A DNA stretch of 64,000 nt from Cladocopium goreaui (lineage: Eukaryota; Sar; Dinophyceae; Suessiales; Symbiodiniaceae), in contig CAMXCT020001394.1 of the NCBI GenBank assembly GCA_947184155.2, positions 62,001-126,000 on the forward strand. Direction: 5' to 3'. The notes under the pieces were generated by a model that worked only from the letters and a program-made list of their open reading frames with translations, had not been told where the DNA came from and did not search any database. How positions within the stretch are numbered: the first letter of the stretch is position 1; the number at the start of each line of letters is the position of its first letter. This document shows positions 22,190 through 32,575 of this stretch, piece after piece. The position numbers and the translations under genes were made by a program.

Positions 22190-22310
22190 CCTGATCGAAG
22201 GTGATTTTGGATTTTTTCGAATCGCAAAAAAGCCGTTTTTGGAGTGTTCAATGAGGAATCGCTGTAAAATGACCCAGAACCATTCTGGCATGCTGTTGAG
22301 ATCTTTGGTG
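22190..22310 (-). CDS. Probable exon
   Basis: Reads KDLNSMPEWFWVILQRFLIE then HSKNGFFAIRKNPKSPSI. The acceptor is AGTAG|CACC. Its end overlaps a possible upstream extension of the exon at 22106-22169, so one of the two borders is wrong. Confidence 0.5.
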
Positions 22311-22324
22311 CTACTGTACACATG

Positions 22325-22531
22325 CAAACACGGCAGTCAAATAGAACCAACATGGTAAAACTTCGGCAAATCCCAAAAAAACTCCATCTTGGTTTTGGAT
22401 TTTATATCGCCGAACCAGCACAACGGGGTATTGCCAGTGAAGAATCATCTATTAGCTTACCACGTTATTGCACCAAAGACATGGCATACAAGGAGCTGAC
22501 TGGGTTGAACTACCAGGTAGTTCACAGGTAG
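22325..22531 (+). other. Open frame of unclear status
   Basis: Plus frame reads FYIAEPAQRGIASEESSISL. There is no splice support. A minus frame (LIDDSSLAIPRCAG) is partly open. Confidence 0.25.
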
Positions 22532-23091
22532 TTCAAAGCAAAGTTGAGTGAGGCAGGGCTGGGATCACAAACGAAAAACTAACATAACATGGCACAACCC
22601 CATCAGAAAAGGACGGAGTAGAAAATGATATGAACAAATGGCCAACTGGCCAACCAGTCGGAAGGATACATGGTGGTACAGTTCCAAAAATAAGTGGATC
22701 TATCCTAATATTCAAATACATTGTACAACGGCAATTCGCACACACACACATATATATATATATATATGTGTGTATTTATGTATATTTAGTAACTATATAT
22801 GTGTGTATATTTAGTTTTAATTAGAGGTGTTATATCCTACTGCCACACTATAAAAATGATCATGGTTATAACCATAAATATCCCAAACGGTGCATCCCCA
22901 AGTACTCGCTAAAAAACGTTACGCTTGCAGCGAGTTATATGCCCAGCATCTGCTGGGCATAGCTGTGCCCTGCAGGTGGCTTAGCGGCTCGCCAAACCAC
23001 TTCGACTACAAACATATTCATCTTGCCAACCCAAAATTGCCTGGCACAGAATCTGCGTGATAATTCACCCATCCACAGAAACGCCACTTAC

Positions 23092-23224
23092 CGACGTTTT
23101 CAATCCAGACACAGTTTGTTTGGTCAGGATTTCCCCTCCCAGGGTCCCACCTCCCCCTGGCGCACCAGACGAAGGGCTGTCATCTGCTTCTTCGTCATCA
23201 TCCCTTGGTGCATTCCGAATGAAA
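23092..23224 (-). CDS. Exon, acidic glycine-rich
   Basis: AAAGAG|TTTCATT to ACGTCG|GTAAGT (strong donor). Reads RNAPRDDDEEADDSPSSGAP then GGGGTLGGEILTKQTVSG. 133 bases, entering at phase 2 and leaving at phase 0, which fits the upstream exon. Confidence 0.7.
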
Positions 23225-23247
23225 CTCTTTTGTTTTGCATTAAAAAC

Positions 23248-23362
23248 TGGTTGGTGGTGCAATAACCATCTTGAAACATATGAAAGTCAATGGGAAAGAT
23301 GACAACCCATATTATGCCATATATGAAATGGAAAATGAAAAATGTTCCAAACCACCAACAAG
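23248..23362. mobile_element. Family B element acting as an intron
   Basis: Ends CTGGTTGGTGGTGCAATA and CAAACCACCAACAAG. It separates two strongly coding-like islands almost flush on both sides. Confidence 0.8.
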
Positions 23363-23455
23363 AAAATGTCTTTGGAAGATGATGCGCTTGTTGGCTTGAG
23401 GGATTCAGAAAATGTACTGTTTCTTCTTGGTTTTTGTGGAGGTGGAATAGCAGGG
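23360..23455 (-). CDS. Exon flush with a family B element
   Basis: TTGAACAG|CCCTGC to TTTTCTT|GTTGG. Reads PAIPPPQKPRRNSTFSESLK then PTSASSSKDIF. Proline- and serine-rich, probably flexible. 96 bases, ending at phase 2. Confidence 0.7.
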
Positions 23456-24109
23456 CTGTTCAAGCATGCCCCAACGTGACACAGTAAATGAAGAGATTGT
23501 ACAACAAAAACATACCTAAAGGATTCTAGACATGGCGTTTGACATCCCGGAAAAATCAGATGCCAACACCTGAATAAACCACGAGTCATGGCCTTTTCTG
23601 GATACCTTGTGACTAAGTCACAAGACCTTTTGGTGGGGTAGCATGTTCTTCACAATGAGTGAAGATCACTGTGCATACCTAAGATCTACCATTCCCGAAC
23701 CCATGTACCATGTCACATTGCTTATATGTTCATTTCATAATGTTCAAAAAATGAAATTCATCATGATGGTTACAACGCCCCACTTTTTCACGTGTGCAGG
23801 ACAGTTCAGTTAATTAAACATATTATCATATCTCCCAACTCCATGGCAAACCTTAGCTGCCAAACCAAGGTTGGCTCAGTTGAGACAGCTGGTGATGAAA
23901 TGCCCATTCTTTATGGCCAAACAGTTCCGCATCATTTACTGATCACAAGTTTTTTTTTCGTTGTTTTAAACCTTGTTTTTGTGTGATTGCGTTTTTTTGG
24001 ACGGGTTAAACGTGGTTAAACCATCATTTAATGCGGTTAAATAAAGCTATTTACTGGGGTTCGACTCTGATTTGCATGTCATCACTTTTTCAAAACCGCC
24101 CCAGACAAC

Positions 24110-24236
24110 GATTCGGTCGAGGGTACTGCCACACATCGTGCATCTCCTGGTTCTCCTGGTCCGGTGCATTCTCGATGCTGTAGTCTTCCCTCGGCGAAGG
24201 AAGTACTTTCGGGGGCTGTGCGGGTTGGGGAGTTGA
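24110..24236 (-). CDS. Exon, proline-rich and acidic
   Basis: ATTACACGCAG|TCAAC to GAATC|GTTGTC. Reads STPQPAQPPKVLPSPREDYS then IENAPDQENQEMHDVWQYPR. Phase 0 to 1. Strong composition. Confidence 0.7.
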
Positions 24237-24289
24237 CTGCGTGTAATCCCCACGGTGGCATATATCCTGACACGCAAAAATTACTTTAC

Positions 24290-25232
24290 TTCGAGTGATC
24301 CCCACCATGGCATTTATCGAGTTGTTACTGGCAAATCTTCTGTCATTCTATCTGACATATCTTCTGGCATTCGATCTGGCATTCTATCTGGCATATCTCA
24401 TGGCATTTTATCTGGCATATCTTCTGGCATTCTATCTGGCATATCTTCTGGCACACTTTCTGCCAATCTATGTGGCATATCTTCTGGCATTCGATCCGGC
24501 ATTCTCTCTCGCATATCTTCTAACATTCTAGCATTCTATCTGGCATATCTTCTGGCATTCGATCTGGCATTCTATCTGGCATATCTCATGGCATTTTATC
24601 TGGCATATCTTCTGGCATTCTATCTGGCATATCTTCTGGCACACTTTCTGCCAATCTATGTGGCATATCTTCTGGCATTCGATCCGGCATTCTCTCTCGC
24701 ATATCTTCTAACATTCTAGCATTCTATCTGGCATATCTCATGGCATTTTATCTGGCAAATCTTCTGGCATTCTATCTGACATATCTTCTGGCATTCGATC
24801 TGGCATATCTCATGGCATTTTATCTGGCATATCTTCTGGCATTCTATCTGGCATATCTTCTGGCACACTTTCTGCCAATCTATGTGGCATATCTTCTGGC
24901 ATTCGATCCGGCATTCTCTCTCGCATATCTTCTAACATTCTAGCATTCTATCTGGCATATCTCATGGCATTTTATCTGGCATATCCTCTGGCATTCTATC
25001 TGGCATAGCTTCTGGCATTCTGTCTGGCATATCTCATGGCATTTTATCTGGCATATCTTCTGGCATTCTATCTGGCATAGCTTCTGGCGTTCTATCTGGC
25101 ATTTTATCTGGCATATCTTCTGGCATTCTATCTGGCATATCTTCTGGCACACTTTCTGCCAATCTATGTGGCATATCTTCTGGCATTCCATCTGACATTC
25201 TATCTGGCATATCTTCTGGCATTCTATCTGCC
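24290..25232. repeat. TCTGGCATAT array with higher-order repeat (family E)
   Basis: Starts with the GAGTGATCCCCACC boundary. It then holds hundreds of bases of TCTGGCATATCT and TCTGGCATTCTA units. A larger unit ending CTAACATTCTAGCATTC recurs near 24500, 24690 and 24910. Confidence 0.9.
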
Positions 25233-25233
25233 C

Positions 25234-25469
25234 GTTGAGGTCCAGCAGTGCACACTGAGCTGGGGAGGTTTGCGGTTGAGGTCCAGCGGTGCACACTGCG
25301 CTGGGCAAATCCCAGGTTGAGGTCCAGCGGTGCACACTGGGCTGGGCAGGTCCCAGGTTGAGGTCCAGCGATGCACACTGAGCTGAGACGGTCCCTGGTT
25401 GAGGTCCAGCGGTGCACACTGAGCTTGAGGTCCAGCGGTGCACACTGAGCTGGGCAGGTCCCAGGTTGG
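25234..25469. repeat. 41-base tandem repeat, nearly six copies
   Basis: Units begin GTTGAGGTCCAGCGGTGCAC at 25234, 25275, 25316, 25357 and 25398, followed by a shortened copy. Minus frames give APLDLNLG or VHRWTSTWD repeats, which are probably not a real protein. Confidence 0.9.
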
Positions 25470-25612
25470 CGAAGAAGAGTTGGCAAGGAGGAAGTGGAGG
25501 TGGAAGTTGATGCAGACATGGTCGAGGAGAAACTAGAGGGGGAGGAGGAGGAGGACGAGGAGGAGGAGGAGGACAGCTAGCCGAGGAGGAGGAGGAGGAG
25601 GAGAACAGCTCT

Positions 25613-26500
25613 GATAAAATCTAACAACCCTCACCTGGCAGGTGGGGAATTACATGAAAACAATGACATATATGTTGACATTCTATTTGGCAAATGTTCT
25701 GACACATTCCAGCTGGCATCTAATCTGTCATACATTCTGAGATTCTATTTGTCATTCTATCTTGCAAATATGATGGCATTCTATCTGGCATACATTCCGA
25801 CATTTTTTATCTGGCATTCTATCCCACATATACCCTCACATTCTATCTGGCAAATATTCTGAAATTTCATCAGACAAAAGACTTGGCATTCTATCTGGGA
25901 TATTTTCTGACATTCTATCTGCAGACGTTTATGAGGCAGTCTATCTGACAACTGCTATCTGATACTATTTTGACAGTCTATCTGGCATTCTATCTGAAAT
26001 TTCCTGGCAACCTACTTGACACATATTCTGACATTTTACCTGGCAACCTCTCTGACATTATATCTGACATTCTTTTTGGCAATTTATGTGGTGTTTTAAC
26101 TGCCATTCTATATGGCATCCTAACTGTCATGACATGGTTACGCATTCTATCTGACGGTTTATCTGGCATTTGTTCTGGCATTTGGTCTGGCAGTTGAGCT
26201 CGCCTTCGATATGAAATTCTACTTGGCATTTTCTCTGGCACTCTACCCTCTGGTAATTGAACGTAGCTATTATTTGGAATGGCCATAGAAATAGTTGATT
26301 TACACATTAATAGCATGGTCATTTTCCATAGCTATGTAAACGTTTACCAGAGGGTATCTGGAAATCTATCTGATGCTTTATCTGGCTCCACTTGCTCACA
26401 GGGCTCGGGTCCCACAGAGCTGTCGTTCAAATCTAGGGACCCTCACCTGGTGGGGAATGAGGGTCAAGGATCTGTTCTATGAGGCTTGTAATATATTTAA
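25613..26500. repeat. Degenerate TCTGGCAT array (family E)
   Basis: Begins after the AAATCTAACAACCCTCACC boundary and contains many diverged TCTGGCATTCTA units. It is interrupted by a family A element at 26244 and ends near a related CCTCACCTGGTGGGGAA motif at about 26440. Confidence 0.8.
26244..26356. mobile_element. Family A element inserted in a repeat array
   Basis: Ends TACCCTCTGGTAATTG and GTTTACCAGAGGGTA. Removing it and one TA restores the repeat phrase GGCACTCTATCTGG, which shows insertion at TA. Confidence 0.85.
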
Positions 26501-26512
26501 TATACCTCATGA

Positions 26513-26605
26513 CGGATCCATGGTGCTGGTATATATGCTAACATGACTGGGGTATATTGATGGGATCCATGTTACCATATATAGCATGCATGGATCCTAT
26601 GGGTA
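26513..26605. mobile_element. Family C palindromic element
   Basis: Shares GGATCCATGGTGCTG and CATGGATCCTATGGGTA with the copy at 19688. The middle is inverted relative to it. Confidence 0.7.
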
Positions 26606-27182
26606 CCGTCATACCTCAATATATGCCGAGTAGGATACAAAAAATATATGAAAATATGACGCCTATGATATCTTACTTGCATGTACGGCGTATAGTGGCA
26701 ATTATAAATGCTGCATATTCATATGAGTGTAACCGTGTGGTTTTCAAGCCAGCCAACTCAGATTAGTAGAGGGTTGACTGAACATATAGGCGAACTATAT
26801 CAAGTCCTTCTCCTGATGTAAGGCTATCTTCGGATGATTCCCCTTGCTCATGGTCATTTATTGGTGAGGCCGTTGTCTCAAGGAAACAGACCTGGCAGTC
26901 GATATATCCCAGTGTTTCGATTGAAAATCATGTGTCAACAAAGTATTGTCGTGCAGCATGCTAGGTTGGATTACTGGAAGGTAAGCAGAACCAACAACCA
27001 ACCCGGCTGTCGAGTGTCTACTCAACTTGACACACCTGGATATGGATTTGTTTTCTATACCGAACGTCTGTTCAGTGTGCTAGTGGAGTTGTGTGTTTTG
27101 ATTTAATTACTTTGTTATTACGTCCCCTTTTCTTTTCTTGGCAAATGCCCCATTTGTGCACAAATCTGCCCCAGCCCATCAC
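26606..27182. other. No clear gene
   Basis: A minus frame around 26870-27040 (TAGLVVGSAYLPVIQPSMLH) is open, but no splice border was found. The rest is AT-rich. Confidence 0.35.
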
Positions 27183-27303
27183 CAGTGGCGGCCCCAGGGG
27201 GTTCCAGACATGGCTTGGTTCAAAGCAGTCTGCGAAGTGCTTGCATCGTGATGCATGCGGCTGATGCTTTCAATCTTGGTACAGGCCGCGTTGGAGCGTG
27301 GAG
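27183..27303 (-). CDS. Exon of unidentified protein
   Basis: GTCTCCAG|CTCC to CCACTG|GTGATG. Reads RSNAACTKIESISRMHHDAS then TSQTALNQAMSGTPWGRHW. Strong composition. Confidence 0.65.
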
Positions 27304-27674
27304 CTGGAGACTTCTCTCGGATTTTTTTATCTTTTTCACGTGCTTGAGATTACTTGAGATTACTTAAGATAAGGGCACCGAAGTACCCAACATAAGATGT
27401 ATAGAAGACGTGTGTTAATGAACAGGGATGTTGTTTAGTTCCAGTTGATCATGTTAAAACCTACCAATGGATACCAATGGTGCCCCAAAAAAAATAACTC
27501 TGCACAACGGAGACACGTTCAAGCAAGGAGCCGTGGCGCATTCTATGAAATCAATCACGGGCATTTTCGCTCTACACAGGAGTGGATAAAGGAAAAAAAT
27601 CAGCACTTCAACGAAACAGCAACAATAAAACATATAGCGCAAGGTTTTATGCACTGTGCATATGACCAATTTGC

Positions 27675-27830
27675 ATGTCCGTTTCTGGAGCTGGGGTGCC
27701 TAACATGCTTGATCCACACAATTACTCACCCGCGATGCCATGGGAGGTCATGGAATGGAATATTGCACGGCCGCACCCGCATTCTGACAGACAATGCCGA
27801 CAACAACTTCCAGGAAAGAATGGTTTAAGC
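27675..27830 (+). other. Competing plus-strand open frame
   Basis: Reads MLDPHNYSPAMPWEVMEWN on the plus strand, antisense to the exon below. Given the strand bias of the window it is probably a shadow. Confidence 0.2.
27730..27806 (-). CDS. Probable exon
   Basis: GGAAG|TTGTTG to CGCGG|GTGAGT (consensus donor). Reads LLSALSVRMRVRPCNIPFHD then LPWHR. Confidence 0.5.
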
Positions 27831-28100
27831 GGCTCAATTGGATTCTTCTTTGCCAGCGGTGGCAAAACAGCACGCGCACACACACACATGTGGTGTTTTC
27901 AATTTCACAATGAGCTAGTGGTTTCACCCCCCCGGCGAAAGCATGTTTTTATCGTTGGGGATCATATGGGATCATCATGCTACGTAAGATGGGTTGAAGT
28001 GAAGTCACTAATCAATCACCATTATTTTTATCCTATTTTGTGTCAATTATATACCTAGTATACCATAGTCAAGCGTTTAAGGTAAAATTCAACCAATCAC

Positions 28101-28192
28101 CTGGGGCCGGGCCAGACGCATCGATCCCCCTCCACATGGGCTGCCCCAGCGATTTTCATGGAGTTTTCGTTGGTGACCTCGCAGCCGAAATC
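28101..28192 (-). CDS. Exon of unidentified protein
   Basis: GATCTTTAG|GATTTC to CCCCAG|GTGATT. Exactly 30 codons plus 2 bases. Reads DFGCEVTNENSMKIAGAAHV then EGDRCVWPGP. Confidence 0.7.
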
Positions 28193-28199
28193 CTAAAGA

Positions 28200-28940
28200 T
28201 CCTAAAGGTCTGTATACAACTAGATACGGAGAGCTAAGAGGAATTGTGGATTATCCAAGAAGGCGAAAATCATTTTTGTTTGCTTGTATTCTGGCAAATC
28301 TTCTTTGTAACCTTCATCAGCAAACCTGATAAGGGGCCCCATCTAGGCAATTCTTTCGCCATGGGTGACCATAGGCTACCAGCTTATGAAGGAGTGGTAA
28401 TTTATATTTTCTTTTGTTGCTGACGCAACCGCTCCATGGACTACTGGGACACCCTCCGTTGAATGTCAGCGGCTAGCCACTAAGCGAACCAACGTGGAAA
28501 GACTCTTAAATAGTCTGTGGTTTTGGCCGGATGACAGGTCCTAAATCATGTCTTAGCCACGCCATGCAGCAAGTAGCAGCAAAACATTTTTTGGGGTGTT
28601 ATGAAATGGGTCAGTCTACTTACTAAGGAGGACGAACCAGGGGACTTGTTACCCACGGTTTGATGAGTAGAGCTGCAAATTTTTGATCGAACTCGTCGTA
28701 AAAAACACCCGTACTACATGTCAAAAGAAAAAACTGGCCAATTAATTCCAACGGCAAAAACTGACAGTATCAAATTACCATCAGTTGCTTTACCCACCAT
28801 TTTATGATAGTTATGCCGCATAAACAGCCTATATTTTGATTGTTAAACTCGATTAAACAACAATTTTTGATCATTTTTGGTGGTTCAAAAAACATTTTTG
28901 ATGATTTTTGGTGGTTCAACTACCAATTTCTTCAAACCAA
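28200..28940. other. No gene recognised
   Basis: AT-rich spacer. I saw no exon or bounded element. Confidence 0.4.
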
Positions 28941-28947
28941 AACCGAC

Positions 28948-29067
28948 CCAACGAGCCCAGCCAACTCCTCAGGATCCGGTTGAGGAGCCGCACGGCATTC
29001 TTGCGCCACGCCACGATCTGCTGCTCTTGGGTCTTTTCCAACTCGGCAAGGACAGATCCAACGCAGA
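28948..29067 (-). CDS. Exon, helical
   Basis: CGTTTTCTCCAG|TCTGCG to TTGG|GTCGGT. Reads CVGSVLAELEKTQEQQIVAW then RKNAVRLLNRILRSWL. Amphipathic helix. It joins in frame to the exon at 29207-29386. Confidence 0.65.
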
Positions 29068-29097
29068 CTGGAGAAAACGAGGAAAAATGATGGCTGG

Positions 29098-29209
29098 CTG
29101 GTTGTTTTAACATGTTTTAACCATGTTGAAAAATATGAGTTCGTCAATGGGAAGGATGACAACCCATATATGAAATATAAAATAAAAAATGTTTGAAACC
29201 ACCAACCAG
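29098..29209. mobile_element. Family B element acting as an intron
   Basis: Right end GAAACCACCAACCAG is intact and the left end is altered to CTGGTTGTTTTAACATG. Its minus-strand terminus provides the donor TCTG|GTTGG. Confidence 0.75.
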
Positions 29210-29386
29210 ATGGGAATATTTTTAGAAAATTGGCCCTGAGTATGCTACATGCGGTTCTCATTGTGTCAATTGAAAAATATTGGGTTACTGGGTTTGTTCT
29301 TATTGTCACGCATTGGGCTTTACACGGCTTTCCACATATAGCATGAAGTGGAAATGGAGGCCACTCCCTGTGTACAGAAGTTGATG
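29207..29386 (-). CDS. Exon flush with a family B element
   Basis: CTCTCATCAG|CATC to TCTG|GTTGG, 180 bases. Reads STSVHREWPPFPLHAICGKP, KAQCVTIRTNPVTQYFSI and SILRANFLKIFPS. It ends at phase 1, which suits the next exon (FPS|VCVGS). Confidence 0.65.
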
Positions 29387-29749
29387 CTGATGAGAGCCCC
29401 GGAACCAAAAAAAACACATCACTAATTATTAACAAATTACCACCGAAATAGTGATACTTCACAAAATTGGGCACCGCCCAAACTTCATAAACCCAGGTTT
29501 AGCAAAATTTTGGTTTCACATTAAAATACCATCCAAAACATCAAACATCAGTTAAGTTACTCTCTCTTAGTATCAATTTTGGTCTTTGTCTCAGATCAAT
29601 GGATTGGTTTTCTAGGGAAACATAACAGGAAAACCCCATGATTTTCATGGGAAATTGATGGTTTCCAGTGTTCAGATTTTCCCAAGCAAACCAATCCATT
29701 GAGTTTAATCAGTTTAGTCAGTTTAATCATCATTTCCCATGGTTTTTAC

Positions 29750-29833
29750 CATCATTTCTCCATATTTGAAGCAGATTTTGGCGTTGACCAAGGCACCACT
29801 TTGGCTTGAACCCGCATGGCAATGATCCGACGC
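29750..29833 (-). CDS. Exon of unidentified protein
   Basis: GCTCGCAG|GCGTCG to GATG|GTAAAA, exactly 28 codons. Reads ASDHCHAGSSQSGALVNAKI then CFKYGEMM. The frame is open further upstream too. Confidence 0.6.
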
Positions 29834-30174
29834 CTGCGAGCTGGCAAGGCCGGGCAACAGGATCAAGGCAGCACGGGAAGTTATGGATGTTATGGCCCGG
29901 AACAATATTATACAGGAAATGGAATATCATGGGATAGATCATAAATTCCTATATCTAAGGTTATATATATATATATATCAGAATCAGTAAAATCCCATAA
30001 CTGTGAAGGACTATAACTGTGAGGGAAGAAAAGGTGATTCAAACAGCAAAAACGGTGGATCGAACAAGGCAAAATTCAGGTTGAATTAAGAACATGTGAA
30101 ATTCGAAAACCTACTTGATATTCCTTTTAGCGTCTTAACTACTTCACTTCCGTGAGGAGCAGGTTGACGTCCGA

Positions 30175-30235
30175 TACCACCACCAACAACAACAACAACA
30201 ACAACTACAACTACTACTACTACTTGATATCCCAC
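30175..30235. repeat. CAA/CTA triplet tract
   Basis: Short ACAACAACA then CTACTACTA run. Confidence 0.85.
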
Positions 30236-30345
30236 CTGCCATCCTACATCTAAAAGGACCAACCTGATATCGATCAATTGATTGAACTGGAGGTTTTTTT
30301 TCCCGACCCACCCGAACTGAGATGCTGATGGGATGTGTTTTGGAA
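30236..30345 (-). CDS. Possible exon
   Basis: Reads GWVGKKNLQFNQLIDIRLVL then LDVGWQ before the donor GGCAG|GTGGGA. The acceptor was not found. Confidence 0.35.
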
Positions 30346-30378
30346 GGGGGCTAACATATTTAATTGTGTGCCTGCATG

Positions 30379-30411
<33 letters not shown>

Positions 30412-30649
30412 GCACGGCATGCACTCTACAGTGGTGAAGTATGGTGAAGTCGTCTCCATCATGATCATGTAATCTGTGAGACTGCATTTGCTTAAAACAT
30501 CTCCGGAATCATCCAGCACAAGCAGCAAGGTGAATATGGTCCCAATAGTCCCAAACGAACATGAACTTAACATGCCTTAGCTTGTCTTGGGATAACCGGA
30601 TAACCTCTTTCTATCTCTCTCTCTCTCTCTCTCCAGATCCTTTGGGGAT

Positions 30650-30726
30650 GACTTGGCCTTGGAACCACTGAGTTCGGTACTGCGCATCTTGCCACAGTCG
30701 CTCGTAAGCCTCAGGATTGTGCCAAC
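30650..30726 (-). CDS. Exon of unidentified protein
   Basis: TTTTGAG|GTTGGC. Reads WHNPEAYERLWQDAQYRTQW then FQGQVIPKG. It runs into a GAGAGA tract, so the donor (perhaps GA) is uncertain. Confidence 0.6.
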
Positions 30727-30984
30727 CTCAAAACATGGGTCTTTTGGGCTGGTTGCACATAGGCAAACATGGCAAACCATGATCCTATGCAATTCAAACA
30801 CACAAATCAGAAATCGCACCATTTTGCGGTGCTCTCCCTGTTTCTCATCGTTTACCCTGAGGTAGTTGCATGAGGTCGTCCTAGTCATAATCTTGCATGC
30901 GGATGTGTGGATTAGTGGGGTCCCCCTGCAAAGGCACCATGAAAGCACCAATCTGGAAACCTGTTTTGAGAAGTCAATTTGATA

Positions 30985-31128
30985 AGGGTATTGATGATGA
31001 TGATGATGATGATGCTGCTGCTAATGATGATGATGGCAATGGCAATGGCAATGGCAATGGCGACGACGACGACGATGATGGCGATGCTGGTGATGCTGCT
31101 GATGATGATGATGATGATTTGACACAAA
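30985..31128. repeat. GAT/GGC/GAC triplet repeat
   Basis: GATGATGAT with an internal GGCAAT and GACGAC section. The aspartate-run frames are artefacts. Confidence 0.9.
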
Positions 31129-31409
31129 CCTAATAGCTGTAACAGCGAGCACGATCTAGAGCACGATTTTTGGCACGAAGGCGAGCACCAAAAAGCACGA
31201 TCTAGAGCATGATTTTTGGCACGAGGGAAAGCACCAAAAAGCACGATTTGTGGCAGGAAGGAGAGCACCAAAAAGCACGAACTAGAGTACGATTTTTTGC
31301 ACGAGGGAAAGCACCGAAAAGCACGATTTTGTGCACGAAGGAAAACACTCAAAATAACGTTCGCCCAAAATATAAAGAAATCCTTGTTTTGACTGTTACA
31401 GCTATTAGG
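31129..31409. mobile_element. Inverted-repeat element G, copy 1
   Basis: Starts CCTAATAGCTGTAACAG and ends with the exact inverse CTGTTACAGCTATTAGG, 281 bases. The interior is a roughly 30-base repeat of GCACGATTTTTGGCACGAGG units. Both flanks are GAT repeats. Confidence 0.8.
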
Positions 31410-31419
31410 CCGAACTCAA

Positions 31420-31421
31420 AA

Positions 31422-31487
<66 letters not shown>

Positions 31488-31497
31488 GTGGATGATA

Positions 31498-31529
<32 letters not shown>

Positions 31530-31727
31530 GATGATGGTGATGATGGTGATGATGATGATGATGATGATGGTGATGATGTTGATGTTGATGTTGATGATGG
31601 TGATGATGATGGTGATCATGATGATGACCATGATCATGATGATGGTGATGATTCTGATCATCACGATGATGATGCTGATGATGATGATGATGATGATGAG
31701 GATGATGATGATGATGATGATGATGAT
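31420..31727. repeat. GAT triplet repeat
   Basis: About 300 bases of GAT with sporadic GGT, GTT and GAC variants, lying between the two copies of element G. Confidence 0.95.
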
Positions 31728-31737
31728 TTGACACAAA

Positions 31738-32052
31738 CCTACTAGCTGTAACAGCGAGCACGATCTAGAGCACGATTTTTGGCACGAAAGAGAGCACCAA
31801 AAAGCACAATCTAGAGCATGATTTTTGGCACGAGGGAAAGCACCAAAAAGCACGATTTGTGGCACGAGGGAAAGCACCAAAAAGCACGATTTTTGGCACG
31901 AAGGAGAGCACCAAAAAGCATGATCTAGAGTACGATTTTTTGCACGAGGGAAAGCACCAAAAAGCACGATTTTTGGCACGAAGGAAAACACTCAAAACAA
32001 CGTTCGCCCAAAATATAAAGAAATCCTTGTTTTGACTGTTACAGCTATTAGG
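31738..32052. mobile_element. Inverted-repeat element G, copy 2
   Basis: Starts CCTACTAGCTGTAACAG and ends CTGTTACAGCTATTAGG. 315 bases, same orientation and interior as copy 1, followed by another GAT run to 32113. Confidence 0.8.
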
Positions 32053-32074
32053 ACGAACTCAAAAGATGATGATG

Positions 32075-32106
<32 letters not shown>

Positions 32107-32164
32107 GATGATAAAATGCGTCCATAAAAAATAAAACACATTTTTTCATCACGGTGCCAATCCC

Positions 32165-32410
32165 GAAGCGGTTTCAAAACATGTCAAATCTGCTGGACTC
32201 CCCCGGTTTTTTGGAGCAAAACATGTCAAAACTAGTCAAAACCACAGTTTTCTCCAAATCTTTTCCCAAGAAAGCGTGTCCGAAAACCAATGCCAGTGAC
32301 GCCACTCGCCATGATCTGGCAGTGCTTCGTAGCTTCGTGGAGAAACTTTATCCGAGTTTCCGTGGTTTTCACCAAAAAGATATGTTTCTCAGATGTTTCC
32401 CACCATGATT
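32165..32410 (-). CDS. Possible exon, frame and strand unresolved
   Basis: All three minus frames stay partly open, for example FSTKLRSTARSWRVASLALV after AAAG|TTTC, and SYEALPDHGEWRHWHWF. A plus frame (NASDATRHDLAVLRSFVEK) is also open. Coding is likely but cannot be resolved by eye. Confidence 0.35.
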
Positions 32411-32575
32411 TAGAACACAATATGGATATAGATTGCATATAACCGCATTGGTGCGTCTGAAAATCGAGGGGCCATTTACAGAAAAAAACGTGATAAATCA
32501 TCAATTTGTGTGGTACTATATGTTTTCGGGATTAACGTATACATCAACCCATATTCACCCAAACAAAATGATAAC

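Noticed and set aside
22900-22995. GC-rich hairpin (GCCCAGCATCTGCTGGGC) considered as a tRNA or small RNA
   Set aside because: No cloverleaf, no T-arm consensus and no plausible anticodon arm.
24255-25519. Repetitive frames (LAYLLAFYLAYLLA; RMPEDMPDRM; APLDLNLGPAQ)
   Set aside because: They follow the TCTGGCATAT and 41-base satellites, and the frame shifts with each unit. No start or splice context.
24333-26240. Regular spacing considered as a CRISPR array
   Set aside because: Units are contiguous degenerate tandem repeats without unique spacers, and the genome is clearly eukaryotic.
31405-31761. Aspartate-, histidine- and methionine-run frames
   Set aside because: They are the six translations of a GAT microsatellite.
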